A DNA stretch of 64,000 bases from Jeotgalicoccus nanhaiensis (GCA_004570955.1 SPPL01000003.1:392921-456920), one strand, 5' to 3'; counted from the stretch's first letter, positions 54,611 to 63,773 are shown. Notes: generated by a model from the sequence alone, not told the origin. Program-made: numbers and translations.

Positions 54611-55333
54611 TTACAGATTTCTAGGCTTTGGATTCGTAGCCCACATCTCGCTGTTTTTAACAAATGTGCGTGGATGAATCTTCAGTTGGTTGACGATAAT
54701 ATCAGCGATATCTTCGGGATGGGTCATCGTTTCGGGCTCGAGTGACGGTGTGCCGATTAAATCAGTTAAGACCGCTGATGGTGTTAAATACTGAACGCGT
54801 ATATTATTTTTACGGACTTCCCGCATCACGCCTTCAGTTAATCCGATAACGGCATGCTTCGTCGCGGAATACAGTGCGCTGCCTGCTGACGAACGAAGAC
54901 CTGAAACAGAAGCGATATTTACCACGTCGCCGGAATTCTGCTCCTGCATACCAGGCAGCACTTCTTTCATCATATAATACATACCGAAAACATTAACGTC
55001 GATCATTTTCCGGAACATATCTTCATTATCATCAAAGAAGCTGCCGTTACCCATAATTCCTGCGTTATTAATCAGAATATCGATATGGCCAAAGTCGTTT
55101 AATACTTCTTCGACGATGCTTTTAACATCCGCTTTAACTGAAACGTCACCGCTTACGGCAATAGCTTTTACATCTTTTTTTTCCAGGGTTAAAAGAGCAT
55201 CTTTTAAAGTGTCGCTGTTGCGGCCGGCTATTGCAACGTTTACTCCGTTGTCAGCCAGTGCCTGGGCAGTTTTTAAACCGATACCTCTGGAACCTCCGGT
55301 AATTAAAGCAGTTTTCCCGTGTAAATTCTGCAT
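54611..55333 (-). CDS. SDR-family oxidoreductase, copy 2
   Basis: A 240-residue short-chain dehydrogenase/reductase closely related to the copy at 32679: both start MQN-x2-GKTALITG, and NNAG (89-92), S142, Y155 and K159 fall at identical residue numbers. Their C-termini also match (the I-x-R/T-F-V-KN segment and a W-x2-NP end). The start with GGAGG 7 nt upstream is the ATG ending at 55333; an earlier start near 55360 is rejected. Substrate unknown. Confidence 0.88.
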   Translation of the reverse strand: MQNLHGKTALITGGSRGIGLKTAQALADNGVNVAIAGRNSDTLKDALLTLEKKDVKAIAVSGDVSVKADVKSIVEEVLNDFGHIDILINNAGIMGNGSFFDDNEDMFRKMIDVNVFGMYYMMKEVLPGMQEQNSGDVVNIASVSGLRSSAGSALYSATKHAVIGLTEGVMREVRKNNIRVQYLTPSAVLTDLIGTPSLEPETMTHPEDIADIIVNQLKIHPRTFVKNSEMWATNPKPRNL

Positions 55334-55446
55334 ATCTGTACCTCCACTTTTAAAGTTCATGTTATGAATTGTGACATATTTTAAGTATAATGAAGATATT
55401 AAAAAGATGAAATGGATATGCCTGTTAACAGAGAGGAGGATTTACA

Positions 55447-55767
55447 ATGGCTGAACGCGGACAGACTAATATTTTTGATGATGTAATTAAGGAATCGGAA
55501 TCGTTTGTTATTGTTGTGCAGGAAGTGCTGGAACAGAACGGCCGGCTGCAAAAGAAAATTTTACGTGAATATCCGAGCCTCGATCATACGGCAATGAAAA
55601 ATTTGTTTGTGCATTTAAAGGATATTTATACTGACGAAAAACACAGTGAAAATGGGACATATTTTGATATAACAGTGTATACTAATGAAGATTATGCGGC
55701 TGAGAATATTTATGCGCATACGAAACGCTATAAGAATAAAAAGGAATGGACGGCAACGTCTAAATAG
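55447..55767 (+). CDS. Small hydrophilic protein upstream of pdp, unknown function
   Basis: A 106-residue protein I do not recognise. It is charged and probably mostly helical with a possible beta hairpin (GTYFDITVYTNED). AGAGGAGG precedes the ATG. It lies 15 nt upstream of the pyrimidine-nucleoside phosphorylase gene and is likely its operon partner. No motif for catalysis or DNA binding is visible. Confidence 0.65.
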   Translation: MAERGQTNIFDDVIKESESFVIVVQEVLEQNGRLQKKILREYPSLDHTAMKNLFVHLKDIYTDEKHSENGTYFDITVYTNEDYAAENIYAHTKRYKNKKEWTATSK

Positions 55768-55782
55768 AAGGAGCACTTTACG

Positions 55783-57084
55783 ATGAGAATGGTAGATATT
55801 ATCGCCAATAAACGCGATAACAAAGAATTGACTAAAGAGGAGATTGAATTCTTCATTAACGGATATACAAATGGGGAAATTCCCGACTATCAGGCTTCAG
55901 CTTTATTAATGGCGGTTTTCTTCAACGATATGACCCCTGAAGAAGCAGCTGACCTTACGATGGCTATGGTGAATTCCGGTGATCAGATTGATTTGTCTGC
56001 AATTGACGGCATTAAAGTGGATAAACACTCTACAGGCGGTGTCGGTGATACAACTACATTAGTGCTCGCACCTTTAGTAGCAGCACTAGATGTTCCCGTT
56101 GCAAAAATGAGCGGGCGCGGCCTCGGTCATACCGGCGGAACAATTGACAAACTTGAAGCTTTAAAAGGTTTCCATGTGGAATTGACACAGGATGACTTTG
56201 TGAATCTTGTCAATAAGGACAAAGTTGCGGTTATCGGACAGTCCGGAAACCTGACACCTGCCGACAAATTAATTTACGCATTGCGCGATGTTACGGGAAC
56301 GGTAAACTCGATTCCGTTAATTGCAAGTTCTATAATGAGCAAAAAAATTGCTGCAGGTGCAGATGCAATTGTCTTAGACGTTAAAGTCGGAGACGGCGCA
56401 TTTATGAAAACAGAAGAAGATGCTGTAGCACTGGCTGAGACAATGGTGCGTATTGGTAATAATGTCGGCCGCCGCACGATGGCAATTATTTCAAGCATGG
56501 AAGAACCGCTCGGCTATGCTGTCGGTAACGCAAACGAAGTGAAAGAAGCAATCGATACGCTTAAAGGTGAAGGACCTGCTGACTTAACTGAATTATCATT
56601 AACACTTGGAGCACAGATGGCAGTTGTCGGCGGCAAGGCAAAAGATCTCGATGAAGCACGCGCTATGCTGGAAAAAGTTATTAAGGACGGCAGTGCTCTA
56701 GAAAAGTTTAAAGTTTTCGTTAACAATCAGGGCGGCGACGGCACGCTTGTTGATCATCCTGAAAATCTGCCGCAGGCAGAATATCACTTTGATGTTGTCA
56801 GCGAAGAAGAAGGATACGTTGAAGTCATCGATGCGGAAAATATCGGGGTTGCAGCATCAATCCTCGGTGCAGGACGCCAGACAAAAGAAGACGAAATCGA
56901 CCTCGCTGTCGGTATTGTACTCGAGAAGAAAGTTGGAGACTATATCCAAAAAGGCGATGTTATCGCTAAAATTGCAGCGAACACTGAAGACGTGAACAGC
57001 GTCGCTCAGAAAGTTATCGCGAGCTATCATTTAGGCAGTGAGCAGAAACAGACTAAACTAATCAAACGTATTATTACTGCATAA
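55783..57084 (+). CDS. pdp: Pyrimidine-nucleoside phosphorylase
   Basis: Splits uridine, deoxyuridine or thymidine with phosphate to base and (deoxy)ribose-1-phosphate in salvage. The 433-residue protein shows the family motifs [10 protein letters not shown] (about 82-91) and [12 protein letters not shown] (about 108-119), a glycine-rich phosphate-binding region, and the C-terminal alpha/beta domain typical of the class II NPs. The downstream neighbour is a nucleotide-sugar pyrophosphorylase, 15 nt later. Confidence 0.95.
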   Translation: MRMVDIIANKRDNKELTKEEIEFFINGYTNGEIPDYQASALLMAVFFNDMTPEEAADLTMAMVNSGDQIDLSAIDGIKVDKHSTGGVGDTTTLVLAPLVAALDVPVAKMSGRGLGHTGGTIDKLEALKGFHVELTQDDFVNLVNKDKVAVIGQSGNLTPADKLIYALRDVTGTVNSIPLIASSIMSKKIAAGADAIVLDVKVGDGAFMKTEEDAVALAETMVRIGNNVGRRTMAIISSMEEPLGYAVGNANEVKEAIDTLKGEGPADLTELSLTLGAQMAVVGGKAKDLDEARAMLEKVIKDGSALEKFKVFVNNQGGDGTLVDHPENLPQAEYHFDVVSEEEGYVEVIDAENIGVAASILGAGRQTKEDEIDLAVGIVLEKKVGDYIQKGDVIAKIAANTEDVNSVAQKVIASYHLGSEQKQTKLIKRIITA

Positions 57085-57099
57085 GTTAGGAGAAAAAAT

Positions 57100-58248
57100 A
57101 TGATTGAAAAATGGATTCCTCAATACAATCTGCTGGAAGACAGCTATCAGGACAAAGTGAAAGAACAATTTAACGCGCTCGACATTGATACTATCGAACG
57201 TGTTTATAACGAAACATATGTCAACAAAACAGAAGTGGATTTATCTTCAGTAGAAGAGGTGCCTTATGTGCTGAAATCCGCACTCGATTTAGATGCTGTG
57301 TCTGAAGCGGCGAACACTGCTGTCGAGAGCGGCGAAGTTGCAGTAGTGCTGATGGCCGGAGGTCAGGGAACAAGACTTGAACACCCAGGTCCGAAAGGAA
57401 CATTTTCATTTGAAGGTGTGTCGCTGTTCGAGCTTCAGGCAAGACAGATTCTCGAGTTTAAAAATGCACAGGGTGAGCTGAAAGTTCACTGGTATATTAT
57501 GACGAGCGATATCAACCATGAAGAAACGATGGACTTCTTTAAAGAGCATAATTATTTTGAAGTGCCGGAAGAAAACATTCACTTCTTTAAACAGGAGCAT
57601 TTTCCACCGCTGACCAAAGAGGGCGAACTGCTTCTTACCGAATATAAGGACATTATGCTGACACCGAACGGCAACGGAGGGATTTTCAGCTCATTAAAGA
57701 ACAGCGGGATGCTCAAGGAGATGGAGCAGGCGGGCGTAAAATACGTATTTATGAACAATGTCGACAACGTTGTCGTTAAAGTGCTGGATCCTGCGCTGGT
57801 CGGTCTCCACGTTACTGAAAATAATGATATTACATCGAAATCGATTACGCCGAAATCTGGTGAGTCAGTCGGACGTCTGGCCGTAATGAACGGCAGTAAA
57901 GGGGTGGTGGAATATACGGAACTTCCTGCCGGCAGTGAAGACAAATTCACGAACGCAAATATCGGTATTCATATGTACAGCATGAACTTTTTAAATAAAG
58001 CAGCTGACGGTGAAATGCCTTACCATCTGGCGCTGAAAAAACTGGAACACCTCGACCATCATTTAACAGTTGTAAAAGAAGAGGTGCTGAAGTTTGAGAA
58101 GTTTTACTTCGATGCATTTAAATATGCTGATAAACACAATACGCTTCAGGTCGACAGAAAAGGTGAATTTTCACCGCTTAAAAATAAAGCAGGAAATGAC
58201 AGTATAGAAACTGCCTTTAAAGATTTAACTGAAGAAGGACTGATCTAA
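57100..58248 (+). CDS. UDPGP type 1 family nucleotidyltransferase (UAP/UGP-like)
   Basis: A 382-residue eukaryotic-type nucleotide-sugar pyrophosphorylase: N-terminal helices, then the nucleotide-binding LMAGGQGTRLEHPGPKG (about 84-100), and NNVDNVVVKVLDP further on. The family makes UDP-glucose or UDP-GlcNAc from UTP and sugar-1-phosphate; substrate preference is not evident here. Staphylococci have a homologue near pdp as far as I recall. The stop codon overlaps the start of the hemolysin III-like gene (TAATG). Confidence 0.88.
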   Translation: MIEKWIPQYNLLEDSYQDKVKEQFNALDIDTIERVYNETYVNKTEVDLSSVEEVPYVLKSALDLDAVSEAANTAVESGEVAVVLMAGGQGTRLEHPGPKGTFSFEGVSLFELQARQILEFKNAQGELKVHWYIMTSDINHEETMDFFKEHNYFEVPEENIHFFKQEHFPPLTKEGELLLTEYKDIMLTPNGNGGIFSSLKNSGMLKEMEQAGVKYVFMNNVDNVVVKVLDPALVGLHVTENNDITSKSITPKSGESVGRLAVMNGSKGVVEYTELPAGSEDKFTNANIGIHMYSMNFLNKAADGEMPYHLALKKLEHLDHHLTVVKEEVLKFEKFYFDAFKYADKHNTLQVDRKGEFSPLKNKAGNDSIETAFKDLTEEGLI

Positions 58249-58958
58249 TGGCTGAAGAGTCAAATTCTGAAAGCAGCAAATATAATAAAGAAGAAGTATC
58301 TACAAGGATAGAAAGAACTTTGAAAAATGTTGTTCCCTTAACGTTCGGAGAAGAAGTGGGCAACGCGGTCAGTCACGGGGTAGCTGCGATAATATTTATT
58401 TTTCTGCTGCCGTTTACCGCTGTCTATATGTATCTGGAGGGTGGTATGTCTCATGCAGCCGGGGGTTCAATATTCGTCATCAGTATGCTGCTGATGTTTT
58501 TGACCTCCACTCTGTACCATTCGATGGAGCACAATACAAATCATAAATATGTTATGCGTCTTCTCGACCACAGTTTTATTTACGTGGCGATTGCCGGAAC
58601 GTATACACCGATAGCAATTTCTGTTGTCGGCGGCACCTTCGGCCTTGTAATACTTATCGTGCAGTGGGTTGCAACAATACTCGGTATTCTCTATAAGGTG
58701 CTGGCACCTGTTGTGAACGAAAAAGTCAGTCTGGCAATTTATTTAATTATGGGCTGGTCCGCAGTTGCATTTATTCCTTCTATTATAAGTGAAACGTCGT
58801 GGGTCTTTATCGGCCTTATTATACTCGGCGGACTCGCTTACACTGCAGGGGCATGGTTTTATGCGCAGAAAACACGTAAATATTTTCACATGATTTGGCA
58901 CTTCTTTATCATAATCGCAGCGATATGCCACTATACAGCGATTGTTTTTTATATCTGA
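58248..58958 (+). CDS. Hemolysin III / PAQR-like membrane protein
   Basis: A 236-residue seven-helix membrane protein of the HlyIII (YqfA) family. Conserved features are EEVGNAVSHGVAA near the N-terminus, STLYHSMEHN in the second helix region and HMIWHFFIIIAAICHYTAI at the end; the histidines of these segments form the presumed metal site of PAQR proteins. Despite the name, haemolysis is not established for most members. It is translationally coupled to the preceding gene. Confidence 0.88.
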   Translation: MAEESNSESSKYNKEEVSTRIERTLKNVVPLTFGEEVGNAVSHGVAAIIFIFLLPFTAVYMYLEGGMSHAAGGSIFVISMLLMFLTSTLYHSMEHNTNHKYVMRLLDHSFIYVAIAGTYTPIAISVVGGTFGLVILIVQWVATILGILYKVLAPVVNEKVSLAIYLIMGWSAVAFIPSIISETSWVFIGLIILGGLAYTAGAWFYAQKTRKYFHMIWHFFIIIAAICHYTAIVFYI

Positions 58959-59026
58959 TGCAACCTTCGTGGATAATATGATATTATAGACAGCTTACGA
59001 ATGAAAAACTGAGCGGAGTGGTAGGG

Positions 59027-59827
59027 ATGAAAATAGTATTTTTTGGCGCAGGCAATATGGCCAGTGCGATATTTACAGGAATGATTGAAAAAGGAACAGT
59101 CAAAGCAGAAGACATTTATATTACGAGTAAGTCAAACCGGGTGGCAGCGATGGAATTTAAAGAATCGCTAGGTGTGAATGTGTCCTACGATGATGCGGAA
59201 CTGTGCAAAGATGCCGATTATATCGTGCTCGCCAGCAAACCCCAGAACTTTACAGATGTAGCTGAACGGATCCGTCCGTATTTGGAAAAGAAAACAAAAC
59301 TGATTTCGGTGATGGCGGGTATTCACATCGCGACAATTCAGGAAGAAGCTGGTATGGAAAATGCGGTAGCGAGAATTATGCCGAATACAAATGCAATGGT
59401 GCAGTATTCGGTTAACGGCATTGCATTTTCGGATGACTTCGACAACAAGGACGAACTGATTGAATTAATGGCGAGTTTCGGTAAAAATGTTGTCGTTGGT
59501 GAAGAAGGCATGGATAACATTACAGCAGCGACCGGCTCAGGGCCAGCATTTCTGTACTACATTTACGAACAGTATGCGAAAAGTCTCGAGGAACTCGGAT
59601 TTTCAAAAGAAGATGCGGAAAAACTGACGAGAAACCTGGTTATTGGTACAGGGAAAACTTTATCGGAACGTCCTGAATCATTTGAACAGTTGCGGACGGA
59701 TATTACATCTAAAGCAGGTACGACTGAAGCGGGCTTAGATACGCTCAGTGAATTCAAACTTCAGGAAATGATTTCGAAGACTCTCGGCAGTGCGAGGGAC
59801 CGGAGTAAAAAATTAAGTGAACGATAA
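59027..59827 (+). CDS. proC: Pyrroline-5-carboxylate reductase
   Basis: Final step of proline synthesis, NAD(P)H-dependent. The 266-residue protein shows the Rossmann GAGNMASAI (about 7-15) and the family signature region TSKAGTTEAGLDTL (about 226-239). The ATG at 59027 has GGGA/GGTAGGG upstream; the earlier TTG/GTG starts at 59018 are less likely. It stands alone with an AT-rich hairpin terminator. Confidence 0.94.
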   Translation: MKIVFFGAGNMASAIFTGMIEKGTVKAEDIYITSKSNRVAAMEFKESLGVNVSYDDAELCKDADYIVLASKPQNFTDVAERIRPYLEKKTKLISVMAGIHIATIQEEAGMENAVARIMPNTNAMVQYSVNGIAFSDDFDNKDELIELMASFGKNVVVGEEGMDNITAATGSGPAFLYYIYEQYAKSLEELGFSKEDAEKLTRNLVIGTGKTLSERPESFEQLRTDITSKAGTTEAGLDTLSEFKLQEMISKTLGSARDRSKKLSER

Positions 59828-59837
59828 ATGAATCTGG

Positions 59838-59877
59838 AAATACTTTCATATATAATAATATATGAAAGTATTTTTTT
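59838..59877 (+). terminator. Terminator of proC
   Basis: AATACTTTCATATAT pairs with ATATATGAAAGTATT around a short loop, followed by TTTTTTATAG. Confidence 0.85.
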
Positions 59878-59899
59878 ATAGATGAGAGGTATGGAATAG

Positions 59900-61450
59900 A
59901 TGTCGACATTATATTATAACGGAACAATTTATACGATGAATGCACCTATGGATACGGTTGAGGCTGTATTAATACATAATGGTCTGATTGAGAGAATCGG
60001 GAGCTATGAAGAATTAAAATCATCTGCATCTGAATTTATCGATTTAAAAGGTAAAACAATGATGCCCGCCCTGACCGATGTGCACCAGCATCTGGTTATG
60101 ATCGGCAAGAAACTGGAGCTGCTGGCACTCGACGATGTAACGGACATCGATGAGATGAAAGAACAGGTTAAAGCGTTTAAGACAAACCGCAGCTGGAACA
60201 ATATCCTCGGCTATGATGAAAACAATTTCGGCAACCAGTATAAAATTACAGCAGAAGAGCTGGATGACCTGACCGATAAACCGACTTTAATTACGCGTAT
60301 TTGTGCGCACGCGGGAGTAGTGAACTCTGCAGCTTTCGAAGCATTGAACATCACTAAAGATACCGAGGACCCGGAAGGCGGATATTTTGAACGAGATAAG
60401 GATGGCGAACTGACAGGCTGGGTATACGACAAGGCGTTTGAAGAAATGCGTGCGGCAACTGTGGAAGATACCGCCGAATCGTTAGGGGAAGACATTGCCC
60501 GCGGTGTTAAATATTTGCAGTCTCTCGGTATTGCGAATGTTCATACGGAAGATCTTGCCTACTACGGTGATTTTAATGTGCCGCTGGATGCTTATTTAAA
60601 CACGCTGGGTAAAGACGCATTAAAATTCAGGGTGAATCTTCTGACTCATGAGCAGGTATACGAAGATGTCGTTAAGGCTGATAAAACATATAAAGAAAAC
60701 TTTGTGGAACGCGATGCGATGAAGATTTTTGCAGATGGTGCTTTTGGAGCGAAGACTGCACTTGTCAGCGAACCATATAACGGTACACAAGACAAAGGAC
60801 TGCAGATTCACACGGTGGAAAAACTGGAGCAGCTGGTTCAGACTGCCCGGGCTAATAATGATGCGATCGCTGTTCATATGATTGGCGACCGGGCGATTGA
60901 AATGGTGCTCGATGCTGTAGAGAAGTATCCTGTGCCAAAAGGGAAGCATGACCGTCTGATTCATATCAGTCTGCTGCGGCCGGATTTAATTGAGCGTATC
61001 GCCAAATTGCCTGTTGTTTGCGATATTCAGCCGACCTTCCTGACTTCAGATATGCCGTGGGTAGAGGAATATATAGGCAGTGCACGTGCAGAATATTTAT
61101 ATCCTTTTAAAACACTGCTGGATAAAGGTATTATACTCGGCGGATCATCCGATGCACCGATTGAAAAAGTTAATCCTTTTCTCGGCATTCATGCGCTGAT
61201 GACCCGGGAGGATAACGGTACTGTATATAATCCGGAACAAATTGTCTCCCGTTTTGAAGCGTTTAAAATGTATACTACTGAAGCGGCCAGAATTGTCTAC
61301 AGAGAAAATATACAAGGCAGAATAGCTGAAGGATATTTTGCGGACTTTATCGTGCTGGACAGAGATGTCATGACGGTCACACCGGATGAAGTCAAGGAAA
61401 CAAAAGTGCTGAAAACTGTTATAGACGGAGAGCCAGTTTTTGAAATGTAA
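59900..61450 (+). CDS. YtcJ-like amidohydrolase
   Basis: A 516-residue metal-dependent hydrolase of the amidohydrolase superfamily (Amidohydro_3, YtcJ-like). The first metal motif appears as DVHQHL near residue 60, VHMIGDRAIE and the late GGSSDAPIE are the corresponding conserved stretches with a catalytic aspartate. Members cleave formamides or unknown amides; the substrate is unknown. It is followed 90 nt later by the Mrp-type gene. Confidence 0.87.
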   Translation: MSTLYYNGTIYTMNAPMDTVEAVLIHNGLIERIGSYEELKSSASEFIDLKGKTMMPALTDVHQHLVMIGKKLELLALDDVTDIDEMKEQVKAFKTNRSWNNILGYDENNFGNQYKITAEELDDLTDKPTLITRICAHAGVVNSAAFEALNITKDTEDPEGGYFERDKDGELTGWVYDKAFEEMRAATVEDTAESLGEDIARGVKYLQSLGIANVHTEDLAYYGDFNVPLDAYLNTLGKDALKFRVNLLTHEQVYEDVVKADKTYKENFVERDAMKIFADGAFGAKTALVSEPYNGTQDKGLQIHTVEKLEQLVQTARANNDAIAVHMIGDRAIEMVLDAVEKYPVPKGKHDRLIHISLLRPDLIERIAKLPVVCDIQPTFLTSDMPWVEEYIGSARAEYLYPFKTLLDKGIILGGSSDAPIEKVNPFLGIHALMTREDNGTVYNPEQIVSRFEAFKMYTTEAARIVYRENIQGRIAEGYFADFIVLDRDVMTVTPDEVKETKVLKTVIDGEPVFEM

Positions 61451-61540
61451 CCGGAAATTCACTTTTCGTTTATATTAGCGTCTCTGATGTTGTGTTATTA
61501 TTAACGGTAATGGAATTAAGTCGAATGAAGGAGCATATAC

Positions 61541-62590
61541 ATGATTACTGAAAGTCAGGTAAGAGAACTAGTAGGAAATTTGAACGACCCGATTTTAAAT
61601 GTCCCGATCAGTGAGACCGAAGGGATTTTACAAGTTAGTATTAAAGAAGAGAAAAAACACGTCAGTGTTAAAATAGCAATTGGCCGCGAGGGCGGGCAGG
61701 AACAATTGGAACTGCAGATGAAAATCGTCAGCCTGCTTAAAGAAGAGGGTGCAGACAGTGTTGGACTGCGTTTTGAAGAGCTGCCGGATGAAACAATTGA
61801 AAAATTCCGCTCCACACGCGGCAGTGCAATGGAACGCGGTTTTACACTCGGAAAGACGGAATTTATTTCTGTCGCTTCAGGTAAAGGCGGCGTTGGTAAA
61901 TCGACAGTTGCTGTGAATTTGGCAGTTGCGCTTGCAAAAGAAGGCAAAAAAGTCGGTTTAATTGATGCCGATATATACGGTTTCAGTGTACCGGATATGA
62001 TGGGTATTACAGAACGTCCGGAACTTGACGGCGAAACGATTATCCCAGTAAAGAGATTTGGTGTCGAAGTCATTTCCATGGCTTTCTTTGTTGAAGAAAA
62101 TACGCCTGTTATATGGAGAGGGCCGATGCTCGGCCAGATGCTGACAAGTTTCTTTGAAGAAGTGAAGTGGGGAGATCTGGATTATCTGCTGCTTGACCTG
62201 CCGCCGGGTACCGGCGATGTGGCATTGGATATTCACCAGATGCTGCCGCACAGTAAAGAAATCATCGTTACAACACCGCACCCGACTGCTGCCTTTGTTG
62301 CAGCAAGAGCTGGTGCAATGGCACAGCATACAGATCACGAGATTATCGGCGTGGTGGAAAATATGAGTTACTTTGAAAGTAAAGAAACAGGAAACAAAGA
62401 GTATATCTTTGGTAAAGGCGGCGGCCAGAAGCTCGCAGATGAATTAAATACGCCGTTATTAGGACAGCTTCCGCTGGGTCAGCCGAAATGGAATGAAGAA
62501 GATTTTGCACCGTCAGTATATGAAGATGATGAAATCAGTGCTGTCTATATAGACATGGCGAAGAAAGTGATCGGAGGCACTGCTGAATGA
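61541..62590 (+). CDS. Mrp/NBP35-family P-loop ATPase lacking all cysteines
   Basis: A 349-residue cytoplasmic ATPase. An N-terminal MIP18/DUF59-like domain (about 1-95) precedes the deviant Walker A GKGGVGKST at 114-122, DADIYGFSVPD and DLPPGTGD. Mrp/ApbC proteins usually carry a CxxC near ENMSYF for [4Fe-4S] transfer; here this position reads ESKETG and I find no cysteine in the whole chain. It is thus unlikely to carry a Cys-bound cluster, and in position and neighbours resembles SalA of B. subtilis, a Mrp-family regulator. The stop overlaps the KbaA-like gene by 4 nt. Confidence 0.88.
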   Translation: MITESQVRELVGNLNDPILNVPISETEGILQVSIKEEKKHVSVKIAIGREGGQEQLELQMKIVSLLKEEGADSVGLRFEELPDETIEKFRSTRGSAMERGFTLGKTEFISVASGKGGVGKSTVAVNLAVALAKEGKKVGLIDADIYGFSVPDMMGITERPELDGETIIPVKRFGVEVISMAFFVEENTPVIWRGPMLGQMLTSFFEEVKWGDLDYLLLDLPPGTGDVALDIHQMLPHSKEIIVTTPHPTAAFVAARAGAMAQHTDHEIIGVVENMSYFESKETGNKEYIFGKGGGQKLADELNTPLLGQLPLGQPKWNEEDFAPSVYEDDEISAVYIDMAKKVIGGTAE

Positions 62591-63360
62591 CATCGAAGTA
62601 TTTAGTTAAGTTTTATTTTGTTACATTAATGATTGGTGCGGTTATAACTACCGCCATCAGTCTGGTAACTGAATACGAAACTGTTACGAAATATTTGTTC
62701 CAGGGCCAGTTCGGTGACTTTTTTGCCGGCTTTATATTTCTGGTCGGCTACGGACTGTTAATAGCAACAGTCAGTCAGGTTGTTTTCTATATATATTTAT
62801 TCATTCATCCGCTTGGCATGGGAATATTCAGAAAAGCCTGGCCGTATGTACAGATTCTTCTAATAATGTACGCAGTTTTCGATTTGTTCTATCTCCGTTT
62901 CAGACAGGTTGGGATAGATCACGGTTCTACATGGTCCTTTGTATGGATTCCTATTATAATCGTAGTAGCCGGAGTAGGCTTTGCATATTATAAAAATAAA
63001 ATCACAAAGGCGAATGTATTTATAGCTTCAGCGTTCTTTATGATTTTTATGACTTCACTCACATTACTTCCTTTTATATCAGTAGAAGAGACTAACTGGA
63101 TTTACCGTTCAGTATTTACGGTCATTCTGACTAACGCATATCAACTGATCAGATTGCCGAAGTATATAGAAGACTCTCAAAAAGAAAAAGAAGAGAGAGG
63201 CCGTATCACGAGAAGTGATATTAATGAGCAAAAACGCAGAGAGCTCAAAAAAGAAGCGGAAGAAAAACGTACGAAAGAAGAAAGCCAAATTAAAGCACGT
63301 GAGAAAATGGGTTATAAAAACAAAACGCGGCAAGCTGTGAAACAGGATAAGAAGAAATAA
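62587..63360 (+). CDS. kbaA: KbaA-like membrane protein (KinB-signalling activation family)
   Basis: A 257-residue protein with about six transmembrane segments in the first 195 residues and a long charged, helical C-terminal tail rich in lysine, glutamate and arginine. It resembles KbaA of B. subtilis, which activates the sporulation kinase KinB. No spore genes are seen here, and staphylococci do not sporulate, so the present role must differ. The order Mrp - KbaA - rRNA operon matches B. subtilis around rrn, without cwlD, gerD and pdaB. Confidence 0.82.
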   Translation: MTSKYLVKFYFVTLMIGAVITTAISLVTEYETVTKYLFQGQFGDFFAGFIFLVGYGLLIATVSQVVFYIYLFIHPLGMGIFRKAWPYVQILLIMYAVFDLFYLRFRQVGIDHGSTWSFVWIPIIIVVAGVGFAYYKNKITKANVFIASAFFMIFMTSLTLLPFISVEETNWIYRSVFTVILTNAYQLIRLPKYIEDSQKEKEERGRITRSDINEQKRRELKKEAEEKRTKEESQIKAREKMGYKNKTRQAVKQDKKK

Positions 63361-63397
63361 TGAGTTAGAAATATTATGAAGAAAACTATATAAGAAG

Positions 63398-63434
63398 AAA
63401 AAAGACCGCAGAATGCTGATTTTGCGGTCTTTCT
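63398..63434 (+). terminator. Terminator of the mrp-kbaA pair
   Basis: AAAGACCGCA pairs with TGCGGTCTTT around a GAATGCTGATTT loop, then TCTTTATAA. Confidence 0.85.
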
Positions 63435-63466
63435 TTATAATATATAAAATTAATATATAAAAAGCG

Positions 63467-63495
63467 TTGACCTTTCCTCCGTATCTTGGTAAGAT
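63467..63495 (+). promoter_or_regulatory. rRNA promoter P1
   Basis: TTGACC (63467-63472), 17-bp spacer, TAAGAT (63490-63495), followed by a GTCGT/ACGAC hairpin at 63502-63517. Confidence 0.8.
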
Positions 63496-63558
63496 ATAAA
63501 AGTCGTCAAAACACGACGCAACAAAAATTAACAAGAATAATAAAAAGTTAAAAAGTTG

Positions 63559-63587
63559 TTGCATCTGAAAAACAGACGTGTTATGAT
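63559..63587 (+). promoter_or_regulatory. rRNA promoter P2
   Basis: TTGCAT (63559-63564), 17-bp spacer, TATGAT (63582-63587). Its spacer is nearly identical to that of P4. Confidence 0.75.
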
Positions 63588-63641
63588 ATGAAAGTCGTCG
63601 AAAGGCGCGAAAGAAACTTAACAAACACTTAAAATTAGTTA

Positions 63642-63670
63642 TTGCATTCGAAGCTTGAATGTGCTAAGAT
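63642..63670 (+). promoter_or_regulatory. rRNA promoter P3
   Basis: TTGCAT (63642-63647), 17-bp spacer, TAAGAT (63665-63670), followed by a GGTCGC/GCGACG-type inverted repeat. Confidence 0.75.
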
Positions 63671-63737
63671 ATAAAGGTCGCTTCAAACGCGACGTAATCA
63701 AAACTTTATATTCTTAACAAAAACTTAATAAAAGTTG

Positions 63738-63766
63738 TTGCATCTGAAAAACAGACATGTTAAGAT
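63738..63766 (+). promoter_or_regulatory. rRNA promoter P4
   Basis: TTGCAT (63738-63743), 17-bp spacer, TAAGAT (63761-63766); 8 bp later GCAATC/GATTGC forms a 6-bp hairpin. Confidence 0.8.
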
Positions 63767-63773
63767 AACTTAA

